From: Streptococcus mitis SK579
Lineage (GTDB): Bacteria > Bacillota > Bacilli > Lactobacillales > Streptococcaceae
Assembly (NCBI RefSeq): GCF_000257905.1
Contig: NZ_AJJL01000051.1
Span: 1 to 64,000, forward strand
DNA: 64,000 nucleotides
Reading direction: 5' to 3'
Under the pieces are notes generated by a model that saw only the letters and a program-made list of their open reading frames with translations, was not told the origin of the DNA and made no database searches. The translations under genes were made by a program, and so were the position numbers. Each line of letters opens with the position of its first letter. Position 1 is the stretch's first letter. This document shows, in pieces, positions 9,130 through 18,707 of this stretch.

Positions 9130-9215
9130 GTCTCGAACTCCATTTCTACTCTTACTATTTTACCATTTTTATGGAAATAATTCTAAATGAAAATGCTCCG
9201 ATTCAGCATTCTAAC

Positions 9216-9244
9216 AAGCAAAAAGAGAGCCGAAACTCTCTTTT
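9216..9244 (-). terminator. terminator of the typA operon
   Basis: Stem AAAAGAGAG (9221-9229) / CTCTCTTTT (9236-9244) followed on the minus strand by a T run. It overlaps the stop codon region of the small membrane gene. A second small stem (AATGCT / AGCATT) follows at about 9191-9210. Confidence 0.8.
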
Positions 9245-9497
9245 ATCTTCTTTTACTTTTACTGACCGACATGAGGGTAATATCTCGCAAGCTAAAGTAT
9301 GCCAGGAAGAGCATAGCGATTGCGATGAAGAATTCTGTCGGTAGCTGAAAGATTTGCAGGACAGACAGCATGAGTAAAATCAAAAGTGCTACAAAAGCAA
9401 AGACGACAAGGACGATATTGACTGTCCCTTTAATGCTTTGTGGTGTCGCAAATACATAGAGTAGTAATAAGAGGAGTCCTATGATTAAATAAACCAT
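9243..9497 (-). CDS. small membrane protein (DUF3165-like)
   Basis: An 84-residue protein with two to three hydrophobic helices (about 3-17, 24-45, 52-72) and a basic tail (SKSKRR). It resembles the DUF3165 family of short streptococcal membrane proteins. It lies 19 bases downstream of typA and ends in the terminator, so it is cotranscribed with typA. No function can be read. The family label is from memory and less certain than the membrane topology. Confidence 0.75.
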   Translation of the reverse strand: MVYLIIGLLLLLLYVFATPQSIKGTVNIVLVVFAFVALLILLMLSVLQIFQLPTEFFIAIAMLFLAYFSLRDITLMSVSKSKRR

Positions 9498-9516
9498 TTT
9501 TATCTCTTTCTAGCTC

Positions 9517-11358
9517 TTATTCAGCTGATTTTTTCTTCTTGTTAGCTTTCTCACGCTCTGCCTTGTTAAGGATTTGTTTACGCAAACGGATAGACTCAGG
9601 CGTTACTTCCATGTACTCATCGTCGTTCAAGAACTCAAGAGACTCTTCAAGTGTCAAGATACGAGGAGTCTTGATAACAGCCGTTTGGTCCTTAGTAGCT
9701 GAACGAACGTTAGTCATTTGTTTAGCCTTAGTGATGTTAACTGTCAAGTCATTTTCACGAGAGTTTTCACCGATGATCATTCCTTCATAAACCTCAGTAC
9801 CTGGGTTGACAAAGATTGTACCACGTTCTTCGATAGACATGATTGAGTAAGTTGTAGCCTTACCAGCATCGATAGAAACAAGGGCACCACGGTGACGACC
9901 ACCAATTTCACCTGGAATCAATGGCAAGTATTGGTCGAAGGTATGGTTCATGATACCGTAACCACGAGTCATTGACAAGAACTCAGTTGAGTATCCAATC
10001 AAACCACGCGCTGGAACAAGGAAGACCAAACGAGTTTGACCATTACCAGTTGAAATCATATCCAACATTTCACCCTTACGTTCAGAAAGGCTTTGGATAA
10101 CAGATCCTTGGTATTCTTCTGGAGTGTCGATTTGTACACGTTCAAATGGTTCACATTTAACACCGTCGATTTCTTTTACGATAACTTCTGGACGAGATAC
10201 TTGAAGTTCATAACCCTCACGACGCATTGTTTCGATAAGGATTGATAAGTGCAATTCTCCACGTCCTGAAACAGTCCATTTATCTGGTGAATCAGTTGGA
10301 TCAACACGAAGGGAAACGTCTGTTTGCAATTCTGCCTGCAAACGTTCTTCTACCTTACGAGAAGTCACCCATTTACCTTCTTTACCAGCAAATGGTGAGT
10401 TGTTGACCAAGAATGTCATTTGAAGAGTTGGCTCATCGATGTGTAGGATTGGAAGAGCTTCAACTGCATCTGTAGGAGTGATGGTTTCACCGACGAAGAT
10501 ATCTTCCATACCTGAAACGGCAATCAAGTCCCCTGCTTTTGCTTCTTGGATTTCACGACGTTCCAAACCAAAGAAACCGAAGAGTTTAGTAACACGGAAG
10601 TTTTTAGTTGTGCCATCAAGTTTAGAAAGGGTAACTTGGTCCCCAACCTTAACAGTACCACGGAAGACACGACCGATACCGATACGTCCAACGAAGTCAT
10701 TGTAGTCCAAAAGTGATACTTGGAATTGCAAAGGCTCATCTGAGTTATCTACTGGAGCTGGGATGTGGTCGATAATCGTGTCAAAAATTGGTGCCATAGT
10801 AGCTTCTTGGTCAGCTGGATCATCTGACAATGAAGAAGTTCCGTTGATAGCTGAAGCATACACCACTGGGAAGTCAAGCTGGTCATCATCTGCACCAAGC
10901 TCGATGAAGAGTTCCAATACTTCGTCCACTACTTCTGCTGGACGAGCTGATGGTTTATCGATTTTGTTGACAACCACAATTGGGACAAGGTCTTGTTCCA
11001 AGGCTTTTTTCAACACGAAACGAGTTTGTGGCATTGTTCCTTCGTAGGCATCTACGACCAAGACAACACCGTCAACCATTTTCATGATACGCTCAACTTC
11101 TCCACCGAAGTCCGCGTGTCCTGGTGTGTCCATGATGTTAATACGAGTTCCGTTGTAGGCAACGGCTGTATTTTTAGCAAGGATGGTAATTCCACGCTCT
11201 TTTTCGATATCGTTTGAGTCCATAGCACGCTCTGCCAATTCAGTACGTGCATCAAGCGTTTCTGATTGTTTCAATAATTCGTCAACGAGGGTTGTTTTAC
11301 CGTGGTCAACGTGGGCGATAATCGCAATGTTACGGATATCTTCTCTTAATTTTGTCAT
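9517..11358 (-). CDS. typA: ribosome-associated GTPase TypA/BipA
   Basis: From ATG 11358 the protein is 613 residues. This start has an SD (GAGGAAATC) and gives the usual [11 protein letters not shown]-terminus; an ATG 7 codons upstream lacks an SD. G1 AHVDHGKTT (15-23), G3 [14 protein letters not shown] and G4 NKIDKP are intact, followed by EF-G-like domains II, III and V and the BipA-specific C-terminal domain. BipA acts on the 50S ribosome in assembly and stress growth. Start of a short operon with the small membrane gene. Confidence 0.97.
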   Translation of the reverse strand: MTKLREDIRNIAIIAHVDHGKTTLVDELLKQSETLDARTELAERAMDSNDIEKERGITILAKNTAVAYNGTRINIMDTPGHADFGGEVERIMKMVDGVVLVVDAYEGTMPQTRFVLKKALEQDLVPIVVVNKIDKPSARPAEVVDEVLELFIELGADDDQLDFPVVYASAINGTSSLSDDPADQEATMAPIFDTIIDHIPAPVDNSDEPLQFQVSLLDYNDFVGRIGIGRVFRGTVKVGDQVTLSKLDGTTKNFRVTKLFGFFGLERREIQEAKAGDLIAVSGMEDIFVGETITPTDAVEALPILHIDEPTLQMTFLVNNSPFAGKEGKWVTSRKVEERLQAELQTDVSLRVDPTDSPDKWTVSGRGELHLSILIETMRREGYELQVSRPEVIVKEIDGVKCEPFERVQIDTPEEYQGSVIQSLSERKGEMLDMISTGNGQTRLVFLVPARGLIGYSTEFLSMTRGYGIMNHTFDQYLPLIPGEIGGRHRGALVSIDAGKATTYSIMSIEERGTIFVNPGTEVYEGMIIGENSRENDLTVNITKAKQMTNVRSATKDQTAVIKTPRILTLEESLEFLNDDEYMEVTPESIRLRKQILNKAEREKANKKKKSAE

Positions 11359-11400
11359 GATTTCCTCTATAATATTCAAAATTTATTTTCTAACTGAACG

Positions 11401-11409
11401 ATTATACCA
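11401..11409 (-). promoter_or_regulatory. extended -10 promoter of typA
   Basis: Minus-strand TGGTATAAT (-10 at 11401-11406), about 42 bases before the typA start. No good -35 is seen, as usual for extended -10 promoters. Confidence 0.6.
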
Positions 11410-11481
11410 TAATTTCAAGTAAATAACATAATTCAAGCAAGTGTAAATGTTTTCACTCTGCTTTTCTTTTCACGTCAAGCC

Positions 11482-11510
11482 TTTTCAAAGCAAGCGACTT
11501 ATGATAAGAT
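11482..11510 (+). promoter_or_regulatory. promoter of rsuA, predicted leaderless
   Basis: -35 TTTTCA (11482-11487), 17-bp spacer and -10 TAAGAT (11505-11510) with extended TGA. Only 9 bases separate the -10 from the ATG at 11520, so transcription would begin within a few bases of the start codon. No SD is present. Confidence 0.6.
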
Positions 11511-11519
11511 AGGCACAGT

Positions 11520-12245
11520 ATGCGTTTAGATAATTTATTAGCCCAAGAAAAAGTTAGCCGAAAGGCCATGAAGCAAGCGCTTCTCAAAGGGAACATTCTC
11601 GTCGATGGTTGTCCAGCCCACTCCCTAGCCCAAAATATCGATACAGGACTGCAGGAACTCCTCTTTCAGGGCCAAATCATTCAAGGCTATGAGCACACCT
11701 ATCTTATGCTTCATAAGCCTAATGGTGTCGTTACAGCCAACAAAGACAAGAAACTTCCAACCGTCATGGACCTCCTTCCGCCTGACATCCAGTCTGACAA
11801 GCTCTATGCTGTCGGCCGACTGGACCGAGATACGACGGGTCTCCTCCTCTTGACCGATAACGGTCCCTTAGGCTTTCAGCTCCTCCATCCCCAATATCAT
11901 GTCTATAAAACTTATCGAGTTGAGGTGAATGGACTTCTAACACCTGACCATATCCAAGCCTTTCAAAAGGGGATTGTCTTTTTAGATGGTACTGTCTGTA
12001 AACCTGCAAGACTAGAGGTTCTATCTGCAAGTCCTTCCTTTAGTCAAGCCTCCATCACCATTTCAGAGGGGAAATTTCATCAGGTCAAGAAAATGTTCCT
12101 CTCAGTTGGTGTCAAGGTGACCTCCCTCAAACGTACCCATTTTGGCCCTTGGAGCTTGGATCAGAATCTTCAAGAAGGAGACTACCGTCCCCTAAACTCC
12201 CAAGAGTTGGCAAGAATTCGTGACTTTCTCAGAAAAAGTGGTTAA
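11520..12245 (+). CDS. rsuA: 16S rRNA pseudouridine synthase (RsuA family)
   Basis: The 241-residue protein has an N-terminal S4 RNA-binding domain (MRLDNLLAQEKVSRKAMKQA) and the RsuA/RluB catalytic domain with GRLDRDTTGLLLLTDNG, where Asp102 is the nucleophile. The size and the S4 domain point to RsuA (16S Psi516) rather than RluB, but the target base is inferred. It is monocistronic, divergent from typA, and ends at a bidirectional terminator. The start has no SD. Confidence 0.9.
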   Translation: MRLDNLLAQEKVSRKAMKQALLKGNILVDGCPAHSLAQNIDTGLQELLFQGQIIQGYEHTYLMLHKPNGVVTANKDKKLPTVMDLLPPDIQSDKLYAVGRLDRDTTGLLLLTDNGPLGFQLLHPQYHVYKTYRVEVNGLLTPDHIQAFQKGIVFLDGTVCKPARLEVLSASPSFSQASITISEGKFHQVKKMFLSVGVKVTSLKRTHFGPWSLDQNLQEGDYRPLNSQELARIRDFLRKSG

Positions 12246-12250
12246 AAAAT

Positions 12251-12273
12251 GAGCTCGGAAAATATCCAAGCTC
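12251..12273. terminator. bidirectional terminator, rsuA / rhodanese gene
   Basis: Stem GAGCTCGG (12251-12258) / CCAAGCTC (12266-12273) with one G-U or mismatch pair and T runs on both sides, between convergent genes. Confidence 0.8.
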
Positions 12274-12279
12274 GTTTTC

Positions 12280-12663
12280 TTATTTCTCAACTTTGACTTT
12301 CCCTTTCCAAGAATCCAAACCATAAGAAAGGATGTAAATCTGAGTAAAACCTTGTTTTTTCAAGTAAAGGGCTGCATTTGTGACACGCTGCGCACGTTGG
12401 TTTTCGTAAAGAAGGACAGGTTTATCCTTACGAAGGGCTGCAAGACTAGTCTTCAACTGACTTGAAGGAATATTGCGGGCCCCAAGAATATGTTTTCTGT
12501 GGAATTCTGCTGGATCACGCAAATCAATCAATTGACCTGTACGAATCAAGGCTTCAAACTCCTCATTATCCACAATTTTAGCCGCACGGCGAATACGAAG
12601 ATAGTTAAAGCCCATCCACGCCAACATTGCTAGTATAAGTGCCCACAAAATCCAAGTAACCAT
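12280..12663 (-). CDS. membrane-anchored rhodanese-like protein without active-site Cys
   Basis: A 127-residue protein with an N-terminal membrane helix (about 3-21) and a single cytoplasmic rhodanese domain (LIDLRDPAEFHRKHILGARN). The loop after the strand PVLLY, where active rhodaneses have Cys, reads ENQRAQR, so sulfur transfer is unlikely and a binding or scaffolding role is more probable. It overlaps the yqgQ stop by one base (TAATG), giving translational coupling. The exact role is unknown. Confidence 0.88.
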   Translation of the reverse strand: MVTWILWALILAMLAWMGFNYLRIRRAAKIVDNEEFEALIRTGQLIDLRDPAEFHRKHILGARNIPSSQLKTSLAALRKDKPVLLYENQRAQRVTNAALYLKKQGFTQIYILSYGLDSWKGKVKVEK

Positions 12664-12884
12664 TAGTTCTTTTCTCCATTTTTCTCAATATAATCCAATT
12701 CTACCTTGTGCTCTCTGCGAAGAACCGCTTCTGCTTCTAGATAGTCTAATTTGTCCATCAACCCTGCATCGTAAATCCGAGAGAGTTCCAACTTCATCAG
12801 TTCAATATCATATAAGCGTTTTCCCATATAAACAATAATACCAAATCGTTTAAGGAATTGCTGCACATCATAGAATGTTTTCAT
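12663..12884 (-). CDS. yqgQ: YqgQ-family (DUF910) small protein
   Basis: From ATG 12884 the product is 73 residues beginning MKTFYDVQQFLKRFGIIVYM, matching the conserved N-terminus of the YqgQ/DUF910 family. Upstream in-frame ATGs lie inside the promoter and lack SDs. The fold in this family is a small helical bundle; its function is unknown. It is translationally coupled to the rhodanese-like gene. The mRNA is predicted to be leaderless (see the promoter entry). Confidence 0.85.
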   Translation of the reverse strand: MKTFYDVQQFLKRFGIIVYMGKRLYDIELMKLELSRIYDAGLMDKLDYLEAEAVLRREHKVELDYIEKNGEKN

Positions 12885-12891
12885 AAGACCC

Positions 12892-12920
12892 ATTCTAGCA
12901 AAATTTTGTGTTTTTTTCAA
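12892..12920 (-). promoter_or_regulatory. promoter of yqgQ, predicted leaderless
   Basis: -35 TTGAAA (12915-12920), 17-bp spacer, -10 TAGAAT (12892-12897) with extended TGC. Seven bases separate the -10 from ATG 12884, so the A of ATG is the likely +1. No SD exists. Confidence 0.75.
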
Positions 12921-12959
12921 GAAGAGACTCACACAATGCCCCTGATTTTCCTATCTTCT

Positions 12960-12989
12960 TTGGCGATTCTGACGCAAGTGTGGTACAAT
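12960..12989 (+). promoter_or_regulatory. promoter of the LysR gene, predicted leaderless
   Basis: Weak -35 TTGGCG (12960-12965), 18-bp spacer, -10 TACAAT (12984-12989) with extended TGG. Only six bases lie between the -10 and ATG 12996; no SD. Confidence 0.65.
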
Positions 12990-12995
12990 AAAAAC

Positions 12996-13904
12996 ATGAG
13001 AATTCAACAATTACACTATATTATTAAAATCGTCGAAACTGGCTCCATGAATGAAGCAGCCAAGCAACTCTTTATCACTCAACCTAGTCTTTCCAATGCT
13101 GTGAGAGATTTGGAAAATGAAATGGGCATTGAGATCTTTATCCGCAATCCCAAGGGTATTACCTTGACCCGTGATGGGATGGAGTTTCTCTCTTATGCCC
13201 GTCAGGTTGTCGAGCAGACCCAGCTTCTGGAGGAACGTTATAAAAATCCTGTCGCCCACCGCGAACTCTTTAGCGTTTCGTCTCAACACTATGCCTTTGT
13301 GGTCAATGCCTTTGTCTCTCTGCTCAAGAAAAGCGATATGGAGAAATACGAGCTCTTCCTTCGTGAAACTCGGACTTGGGAGATTATCGACGACGTCAAG
13401 AACTTTCGTAGTGAGGTCGGTGTCCTATTTTTAAACAGCTACAACCGTGATGTATTAACAAAAATGTTGGATGACAACCACCTCCTGGCTCACCATCTTT
13501 TTACCGCCCAGCCCCATATCTTTGTCAGCAAGACCAATCCTCTGGCAAAAAAAGATAAGGTCAAACTATCTGATTTGGAAAACTTCCCTTATCTAAGTTA
13601 TGACCAAGGGACACACAACTCCTTCTACTTTTCAGAAGAGATTCTTTCTCAAGAGCACCACAAGAAATCCATCGTGGTCAGTGACCGTGCTACCCTCTTT
13701 AATCTCTTGATTGGTCTGGATGGTTATACCATTGCGACAGGAATTTTGAACAGTAACCTCAACGGAGACAATATCGTTTCTATCCCACTGGATATTGATG
13801 ATCCCATTGAGCTAGTCTATATCCAGCATGAAAAAACCAGTCTGTCTAAGATGGGCGAACGCTTTATTGACTATCTACTAGAAGAAGTCCAGTTTGATAG
13901 TTGA
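12996..13904 (+). CDS. LysR-family transcriptional regulator (CpsY/MtaR-like)
   Basis: From ATG 12996 the protein is 302 residues. The LysR winged HTH (MRIQQLHYIIKIVETGSMNE, QLFITQPSLSNAVRDLE) occupies residues 1-60 and a periplasmic-binding-like sensor domain fills about 90-295. The in-frame sequence back to 12858 overlaps the yqgQ promoter and is not coding. The sequence resembles the streptococcal CpsY/MtaR regulators of methionine and cell-surface functions, but I cannot confirm this without a search. It is divergent from yqgQ and ends at a strong terminator. Confidence 0.9.
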   Translation: MRIQQLHYIIKIVETGSMNEAAKQLFITQPSLSNAVRDLENEMGIEIFIRNPKGITLTRDGMEFLSYARQVVEQTQLLEERYKNPVAHRELFSVSSQHYAFVVNAFVSLLKKSDMEKYELFLRETRTWEIIDDVKNFRSEVGVLFLNSYNRDVLTKMLDDNHLLAHHLFTAQPHIFVSKTNPLAKKDKVKLSDLENFPYLSYDQGTHNSFYFSEEILSQEHHKKSIVVSDRATLFNLLIGLDGYTIATGILNSNLNGDNIVSIPLDIDDPIELVYIQHEKTSLSKMGERFIDYLLEEVQFDS

Positions 13905-13912
13905 GAAAGGAT

Positions 13913-13956
13913 AAGAACCAATATGTAGGCTAGCAATAACCTACACATTGGTTCTT
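13913..13956. terminator. bidirectional terminator, LysR gene / SDR gene
   Basis: Stem AAGAACCAAT (13913-13922) / ATTGGTTCTT (13947-13956) with a further GTAGG/CCTAC inner stem and T runs on both strands. Confidence 0.85.
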
Positions 13957-13957
13957 T

Positions 13958-14713
13958 TTATTTATAATTAAAGATTCCCCCTGCCAACTTATCAGCTAGT
14001 TTGGGAAAGAGACTATAAAACTTATGGGCTAGGTTGAGAAGGATTGGGAGATTGAGTTCCCGTTTGCTTTTTCCTATAATCTTGACAATCTTTTTAGCCA
14101 CTGCATCTGGTTCTAGCAGGAAGCGTTCAACCGACTTGAGATAGGTTCCATCTGGGTCGGCTTGGTCGAAAAATCCTGTACGGATTGGTCCTGGATTGAC
14201 TGTTGTTACATAGACTCCATAGGGCATCAGTTCGAGGCGTAAGGCATTTGAAAAACCGATAGCCGCAAACTTGGTAGCTGAGTAAAGACTGGATTTAGCA
14301 GTCGCTATCAAACCTGCCATACTGACGATATTGATGATATGACCTTTTCGGCTTTCTTTCATTCGAGACGCAAAGCGACGAGACAGGTTCATCAGGGCAA
14401 AGGTATTGACCTCAAACATCTGATGAATATCTTGGTCGGAAATCTGGTCAAATTCCTCCAAAATACCGTAACCAGCATTGTTAATCAAGACATCAATCTT
14501 GCCATAGCGGAGATAGAGGTCTGCTACCAGAGTTTCTAAGGCTGAATCATCGGTAATATCGATTTCCATCAATTCTGCATGGGGATGGTTTCCGTAGAGT
14601 TGAGCTAATTTTTCCTTATTTCTACCAAGCAAGATGAGTTGGTCATTGGGCAATAGTTTGACCAGTTCTTGGGCTAGGCCACCGCTAGCTCCGGTAATGA
14701 GAATAGTAGGCAT
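13958..14713 (-). CDS. short-chain dehydrogenase/reductase
   Basis: A 251-residue classical SDR. The cofactor loop TGASGGLA (residues 7-14), the NNAGYG motif and the catalytic YSATK (Ser-Tyr-Lys set with the upstream IVSMAG) are intact. The arginine after the second strand (LLGRNKEK) suggests NADP(H). The substrate cannot be read. It is last in the miaA-hflX-orf-rnz-SDR operon, 20 bases after rnz. Confidence 0.9.
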   Translation of the reverse strand: MPTILITGASGGLAQELVKLLPNDQLILLGRNKEKLAQLYGNHPHAELMEIDITDDSALETLVADLYLRYGKIDVLINNAGYGILEEFDQISDQDIHQMFEVNTFALMNLSRRFASRMKESRKGHIINIVSMAGLIATAKSSLYSATKFAAIGFSNALRLELMPYGVYVTTVNPGPIRTGFFDQADPDGTYLKSVERFLLEPDAVAKKIVKIIGKSKRELNLPILLNLAHKFYSLFPKLADKLAGGIFNYK

Positions 14714-14733
14714 ACTTATCCTTTCTGTGACTG

Positions 14734-15663
14734 CTAGATTTCCACTTCTTCCAAATCCTTGACCACATGCACATTTTCAAAGACACTAGTTGCGTCTTTC
14801 TTGAGCTTGCTGATATCTTTTGAGAGGAAACGGGCACTGATATGGTTGAGTAGGAGGCGTTTAGCACCTGCTTCTACTGCCACCTGCGCTGCCTGCATGT
14901 TAGTAGAGTGACCATGATTGCGAGCAATTTTTTCATCACCCTTGCCATAAGTTGATTCATGGACCAGGACATCGGCATTGACAGCCAGACGCACACTGGC
15001 ATCCGTTTTTCGAGTGTCTCCTAAAATAGTGATAATTTTACCCGGACGTGGGGCTGAGATATAGTCTGCTGCCTTGATTTCAGTCCCATCTTCGAGAACA
15101 ACATCCTGGCCGTTCTTGATTTTCCCAAAAAGTGGGCCAAATGGGACACCAGCAGTCTTGAGTTTTTCAGCATCCAGCGTTCCTTCTAGATCCTTTTGCA
15201 TGACACGATAGCCAACACAGAAAATAGTGTGGTCCAGCTCCTCTGCATACACCGTGAATTTATCGGTTTCAAGGATTTTCCCTAAAGAATCTTGGTCAAA
15301 CTCATGAAAATGAATACGGTAAGGCAGGCGCGAACCTGACACACGAAGACTGGTTAAGACAAATGACTTAATCCCTTGCGGTCCATAGATTTCCAAATCT
15401 GTCTGCTCTTCATTGGCTTGAAAGGCACGGCTAGAAAGGAAACCTGGTAAGCCAAAAATGTGGTCTCCATGTAGGTGGGTGATAAAGATTTTGCTGATCT
15501 TACGTGGTCGAATTGTGGTTTCAAGAATGCGATTCTGCGTCCCTTCTCCACAGTCAAAGAGCCAAACTTCGTTAATCTCATCCAAGAGTTTCAGGGCGAG
15601 ACTGGAAACGTTGCGGGCTTTAGAGGGCTGACCAGCCCCCGTTCCTAAAAATTGAATATCCAT
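14734..15663 (-). CDS. rnz: ribonuclease Z
   Basis: The 309-residue metallo-beta-lactamase-fold nuclease has the metal motif [13 protein letters not shown] (His63, His65, Asp67, His68), the exosite region typical of bacterial tRNase Z and HGHST plus LLNHISARF near the C-terminus. It removes 3' trailers from tRNA precursors lacking CCA. It follows the hypothetical gene by 14 bases within the miaA operon, consistent with a tRNA-processing theme. Confidence 0.96.
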   Translation of the reverse strand: MDIQFLGTGAGQPSKARNVSSLALKLLDEINEVWLFDCGEGTQNRILETTIRPRKISKIFITHLHGDHIFGLPGFLSSRAFQANEEQTDLEIYGPQGIKSFVLTSLRVSGSRLPYRIHFHEFDQDSLGKILETDKFTVYAEELDHTIFCVGYRVMQKDLEGTLDAEKLKTAGVPFGPLFGKIKNGQDVVLEDGTEIKAADYISAPRPGKIITILGDTRKTDASVRLAVNADVLVHESTYGKGDEKIARNHGHSTNMQAAQVAVEAGAKRLLLNHISARFLSKDISKLKKDATSVFENVHVVKDLEEVEI

Positions 15664-15677
15664 TCGATACTTTCTAA

Positions 15678-16301
15678 TTAATCAATATATAACATAGCTG
15701 TGCGGTTTTCCGATCGGAAATAGCGCTTGCCAGAAAAAGCTCTAGCTTCTTGCAATAAATCCTCTTGACTGTAGCCTTTGAGACGTTTACGACCATCAGC
15801 CAAGCTTTCCAAATCAGTCAAAGCTGTGAGACTCTCCATGCTAACAACTTCCTCGTCCCCGACAGCCTTCATGTAAATCTTGTCAGACTCTTCAAAGACT
15901 AGTTGATGGGGGAAAATTTGCGCAATTTCAAAGAGCAAGTCATCCGAGATTACTTCCTTATTTTCAGAAAAAATCCGACTAAGACCCTCACTCTCATAAC
16001 AAAAACCAAAGGATTTGCCAGATAGGTTAAGACGAATAAAGGGCTTGTTTTCTAAGGTGAAACTTGGTTCAGCATTGTAAAGATTCAGTTCCTGACTGAG
16101 TTCTGCAAAATAATCAGTCGCAGCTTCAGGACTCTTTTTCTGGTAGAGTTCTGCAAAATAAGCATTGACAACGCTGGGCGGAGGTGTAATAAGTGCCAAC
16201 TGTTCCTGCTCTGTTTTACCAGCTAGAAGCTGATCCAGATAGACCTTATCTAAACTTGTATAACCTCCATATTTTAGAGCCAATGTTTTGATATCAGTCA
16301 T
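15678..16301 (-). CDS. conserved hypothetical protein of the miaA-rnz operon
   Basis: A 207-residue soluble protein with no signal peptide, membrane helix or motif I recognise; it is acidic and mixed alpha/beta by composition. It overlaps the end of hflX by 8 bases and precedes rnz by 14, so it is translated with tRNA and ribosome genes. In streptococcal genomes a gene in this position is sometimes labelled cystathionine beta-lyase, but no PLP-binding lysine context is visible and I do not support that label. Confidence 0.85.
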   Translation of the reverse strand: MTDIKTLALKYGGYTSLDKVYLDQLLAGKTEQEQLALITPPPSVVNAYFAELYQKKSPEAATDYFAELSQELNLYNAEPSFTLENKPFIRLNLSGKSFGFCYESEGLSRIFSENKEVISDDLLFEIAQIFPHQLVFEESDKIYMKAVGDEEVVSMESLTALTDLESLADGRKRLKGYSQEDLLQEARAFSGKRYFRSENRTAMLYID

Positions 16302-17532
16302 AAAATTCCTCTAACCTCCATTTGTTTTTCTCAGAAATGTAGCCTGTAATCACTTCGCCATCCTCCTGATAATCACGTTCTTCCAAAATCGCAACACTTT
16401 CTAAATCATGAATCTTGTAGGACTTAGAAAAAGGCACGCGTAGGGTAAAGGTTTCAAAAATATCCTTGATTTTCTCTAGCAGTAGAGCCTGCAAATTCTC
16501 ACGACTATCCTCAGACTTGGCAGAAATGAGGGCATAAGGAGTTTGGGTCGGCGTAAAATCTTCGACCAAATCCGCTTTATTATAAAGAGTCAGGCGAGGA
16601 ATATCCTCCATGTCCAAGTCTTTCATGATGGAAAGAACTGTTTTCTCATGTTCCTCGTGGTAAGGATTGCTGGCATCAATGACATGAATCAGAAGGTCCA
16701 CATTCTTGCTTTCTTCCAAGGTTGATTTGAAACTGGACACTAACTCTGTCGGTAAATCTTGGATGAAGCCCACGGTATCTGTCAAAGTTACCTGAAGATG
16801 GCCCCCTAGATGAATACTCTTAGTCGTCGCATCCAGAGTCGCAAAGAGCTCGTCAGCCTCATACTGGGTCTTACTGGTCAAAGTGTTCATGATGGTTGAT
16901 TTCCCAGCATTGGTGTAACCAATCAAACCAATCTTAAAGATGCTAGACTCCAGACGTTTTTCTCTGACAGTCGCCCTATTTTTCTCAACCACCTTGAGCT
17001 GGCGCTCTATATCCGTGATTTGATTGCGAACGCTACGACGATTCAGCTCCAACTGGCTTTCACCAGGTCCACGGGATCCTATTCCCCCTGCCTGACGGCT
17101 GAGCATAATTCCCTGACCAACCAAGCGAGGCAAGAGATATTTGAGCTGGGCTAGGTGGACTTGGAGCTTCCCTTCATGGCTTCGAGCTCGCATGGCAAAG
17201 ATATCCAAAATCAACTGCATACGGTCAATGACCTTGACTCCGAGAACTTCTTCTAGATTGACATTTTGTCGCGGAGTCAAACGGTTATTGACAATGACAG
17301 TTGTAATCTCTTCTGCATCCACCATGAGCGCAATTTCTTCCAACTTACCAGAACCAACAAAAGTCTTGGAATCATACTTTTCACGTTTTTGTCTGTAACT
17401 ATCTACTACGACAGCTCCAGCAGTCTTAGCCAGACTGGCCAATTCTTCCATGGAGAGGTCAAAATTGTCCATGCCCTGGAGTTCAACTCCAATGAGCAGG
17501 ACTCGCTCCTCTTTTTTTTCCGTATCAATCAT
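16294..17532 (-). CDS. hflX: GTPase HflX
   Basis: The 412-residue protein has the N-terminal HflX domain with the glycine-rich [13 protein letters not shown] linker, then a G domain with G1 [10 protein letters not shown]3 [10 protein letters not shown] and G4 NKAD, and the C-terminal extension. HflX binds the 50S subunit and rescues stalled or heat-damaged ribosomes. The start follows an SD (GAGGAG) and overlaps the miaA end by 8 bases, so the two are coupled. Confidence 0.95.
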   Translation of the reverse strand: MIDTEKKEERVLLIGVELQGMDNFDLSMEELASLAKTAGAVVVDSYRQKREKYDSKTFVGSGKLEEIALMVDAEEITTVIVNNRLTPRQNVNLEEVLGVKVIDRMQLILDIFAMRARSHEGKLQVHLAQLKYLLPRLVGQGIMLSRQAGGIGSRGPGESQLELNRRSVRNQITDIERQLKVVEKNRATVREKRLESSIFKIGLIGYTNAGKSTIMNTLTSKTQYEADELFATLDATTKSIHLGGHLQVTLTDTVGFIQDLPTELVSSFKSTLEESKNVDLLIHVIDASNPYHEEHEKTVLSIMKDLDMEDIPRLTLYNKADLVEDFTPTQTPYALISAKSEDSRENLQALLLEKIKDIFETFTLRVPFSKSYKIHDLESVAILEERDYQEDGEVITGYISEKNKWRLEEFYD

Positions 17533-18409
17533 ATAAAAACTCCTCTATCTGGCTTAAAATGCGGTCTTTTACACCAGACTCTGCGATCTGATAAAAGGTC
17601 ACCTGCATGCGATTACGGAACCAGGTCAACTGACGCTTGGCAAAACGACGGGTCGCTTGTTTAAGGCTCTCACTAGCTTCCTCCAAGGTCTGCTCTCCAA
17701 GGAAATAGGGAAAGAGTTCCTTGTAGCCAATTCCTTTAGCCGCCTGCACATCAAGGTAATGGTCAAAGAGCCACTTGGCCTCATCCAAAAGCCCAGCCTC
17801 AAACATCAGATCCACGCGGCGGTTAATGCGCTCGTAAAGTTGACTACGTTCATCATCCAAGCAGATAATCAGTGGTTCATACAAGGTCTCTTGATTTTCC
17901 AAATCCTGACCAAAATGGGCAATTTCCAAGGCACGCATAGCACGACGACGATTAAACTGAGGAATTTCAAGGCCTGCTTGCGCCACAAGATGAGCTAATT
18001 CCTCATCTGAATAAGGCTCCAAACTAGCCCGATAGGCCAAAATCTCCTCATGTGGTGTCTCTCCACCCAGATGATATCCTTCTAGTAGACTCTGTATGTA
18101 AAGTCCTGTTCCACCAGCGATAATGGCTAGCTTACCCCGACTGTGAATATCCTCAATAGCCATCTTAGCTTCTGAAACAAAATCAAAAGCCGAGTAAGAC
18201 TCGGTTACCTCTCTAACATCGATTAAATGATGGGGAACAGCTGCCTGCTCTTCTGGACTAGCCTTAGCCGTCCCAATATCTAGACCTCGATAAACCTGCT
18301 GACTATCGCCACTAACAACTTCGCCATTAAAACACTTGGCCACTTCAATGGCGAGAGCCGTCTTTCCAACTGCAGTCGGTCCAACAATCACAATTATTTT
18401 TGTTTTCAT
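17525..18409 (-). CDS. miaA: tRNA dimethylallyltransferase
   Basis: From ATG 18409 (SD AAGGAA) the protein is 294 residues; a longer in-frame extension to 18460 crosses the promoter. The P-loop [11 protein letters not shown] (10-20), the [17 protein letters not shown] substrate loop and the swinging-insert region GGTGLYI are typical of MiaA, which puts a dimethylallyl group on A37 of tRNAs reading UNN codons. It is first in the operon with hflX, a hypothetical gene, rnz and an SDR. Confidence 0.96.
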   Translation of the reverse strand: MKTKIIVIVGPTAVGKTALAIEVAKCFNGEVVSGDSQQVYRGLDIGTAKASPEEQAAVPHHLIDVREVTESYSAFDFVSEAKMAIEDIHSRGKLAIIAGGTGLYIQSLLEGYHLGGETPHEEILAYRASLEPYSDEELAHLVAQAGLEIPQFNRRRAMRALEIAHFGQDLENQETLYEPLIICLDDERSQLYERINRRVDLMFEAGLLDEAKWLFDHYLDVQAAKGIGYKELFPYFLGEQTLEEASESLKQATRRFAKRQLTWFRNRMQVTFYQIAESGVKDRILSQIEEFLYD

Positions 18410-18447
18410 CTTTTTTCCTTGAAAAATTCCCATTTTTTCGTTACTAT

Positions 18448-18456
18448 TATTATAAC
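18448..18456 (-). promoter_or_regulatory. extended -10 promoter of miaA operon
   Basis: Minus-strand TGTTATAAT (about 18448-18456) lies some 40 bases before the miaA start. A possible plus-strand promoter for the DUF3042-like gene (TTGAAA 18419-18424, TACTAT 18442-18447) overlaps it. Confidence 0.6.
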
Positions 18457-18529
18457 ACAAAAAGGTCAGTCAGAAAAATGTGACCTCTTGAAGAGGCTGA
18501 CTGATTGAGAATATAAAGGAGGAAGACTC

Positions 18530-18700
18530 ATGGCTAAAGGATTCGCTAAAGGTCTTGTAACAGGTGTCGCAGGAACTGTTGCTGCACTTGCGGGCGCGGT
18601 ATACGCATTTAAAAAGAAAGTAATCGAACCAGAAGAGCAAAAAGCAGCTTTCGTCGAAGAAAACCGTAAAAAAGCAGCTCGTCGCCGCGTATCACGTTAA
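18530..18700 (+). CDS. DUF3042-like small protein
   Basis: A 56-residue protein starting MAKGFAKGLVTGVAGTVAAL with a strong SD (AAAGGAGG, 7 bases before ATG). It has one glycine/alanine-rich hydrophobic helix (about 8-27), then a charged tail ending KKAARRRVSR. This matches my knowledge of the DUF3042 family of small Gram-positive proteins. A C-terminus-in single-pass membrane protein is likely. It is divergent from miaA and followed by its own terminator. Function unknown. Confidence 0.88.
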   Translation: MAKGFAKGLVTGVAGTVAALAGAVYAFKKKVIEPEEQKAAFVEENRKKAARRRVSR

Positions 18701-18707
18701 GAAATAA

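Noticed and set aside
9191..9210. AATGCT/AGCATT stem as an operator for murD
   Set aside because: It is short, lies just behind the typA-operon terminator and is more simply a second terminator stem.
12858..12995. N-terminal extension of the LysR protein to 12858
   Set aside because: It overlaps both promoters and the yqgQ start and lacks LysR similarity; ATG 12996 begins the canonical HTH.
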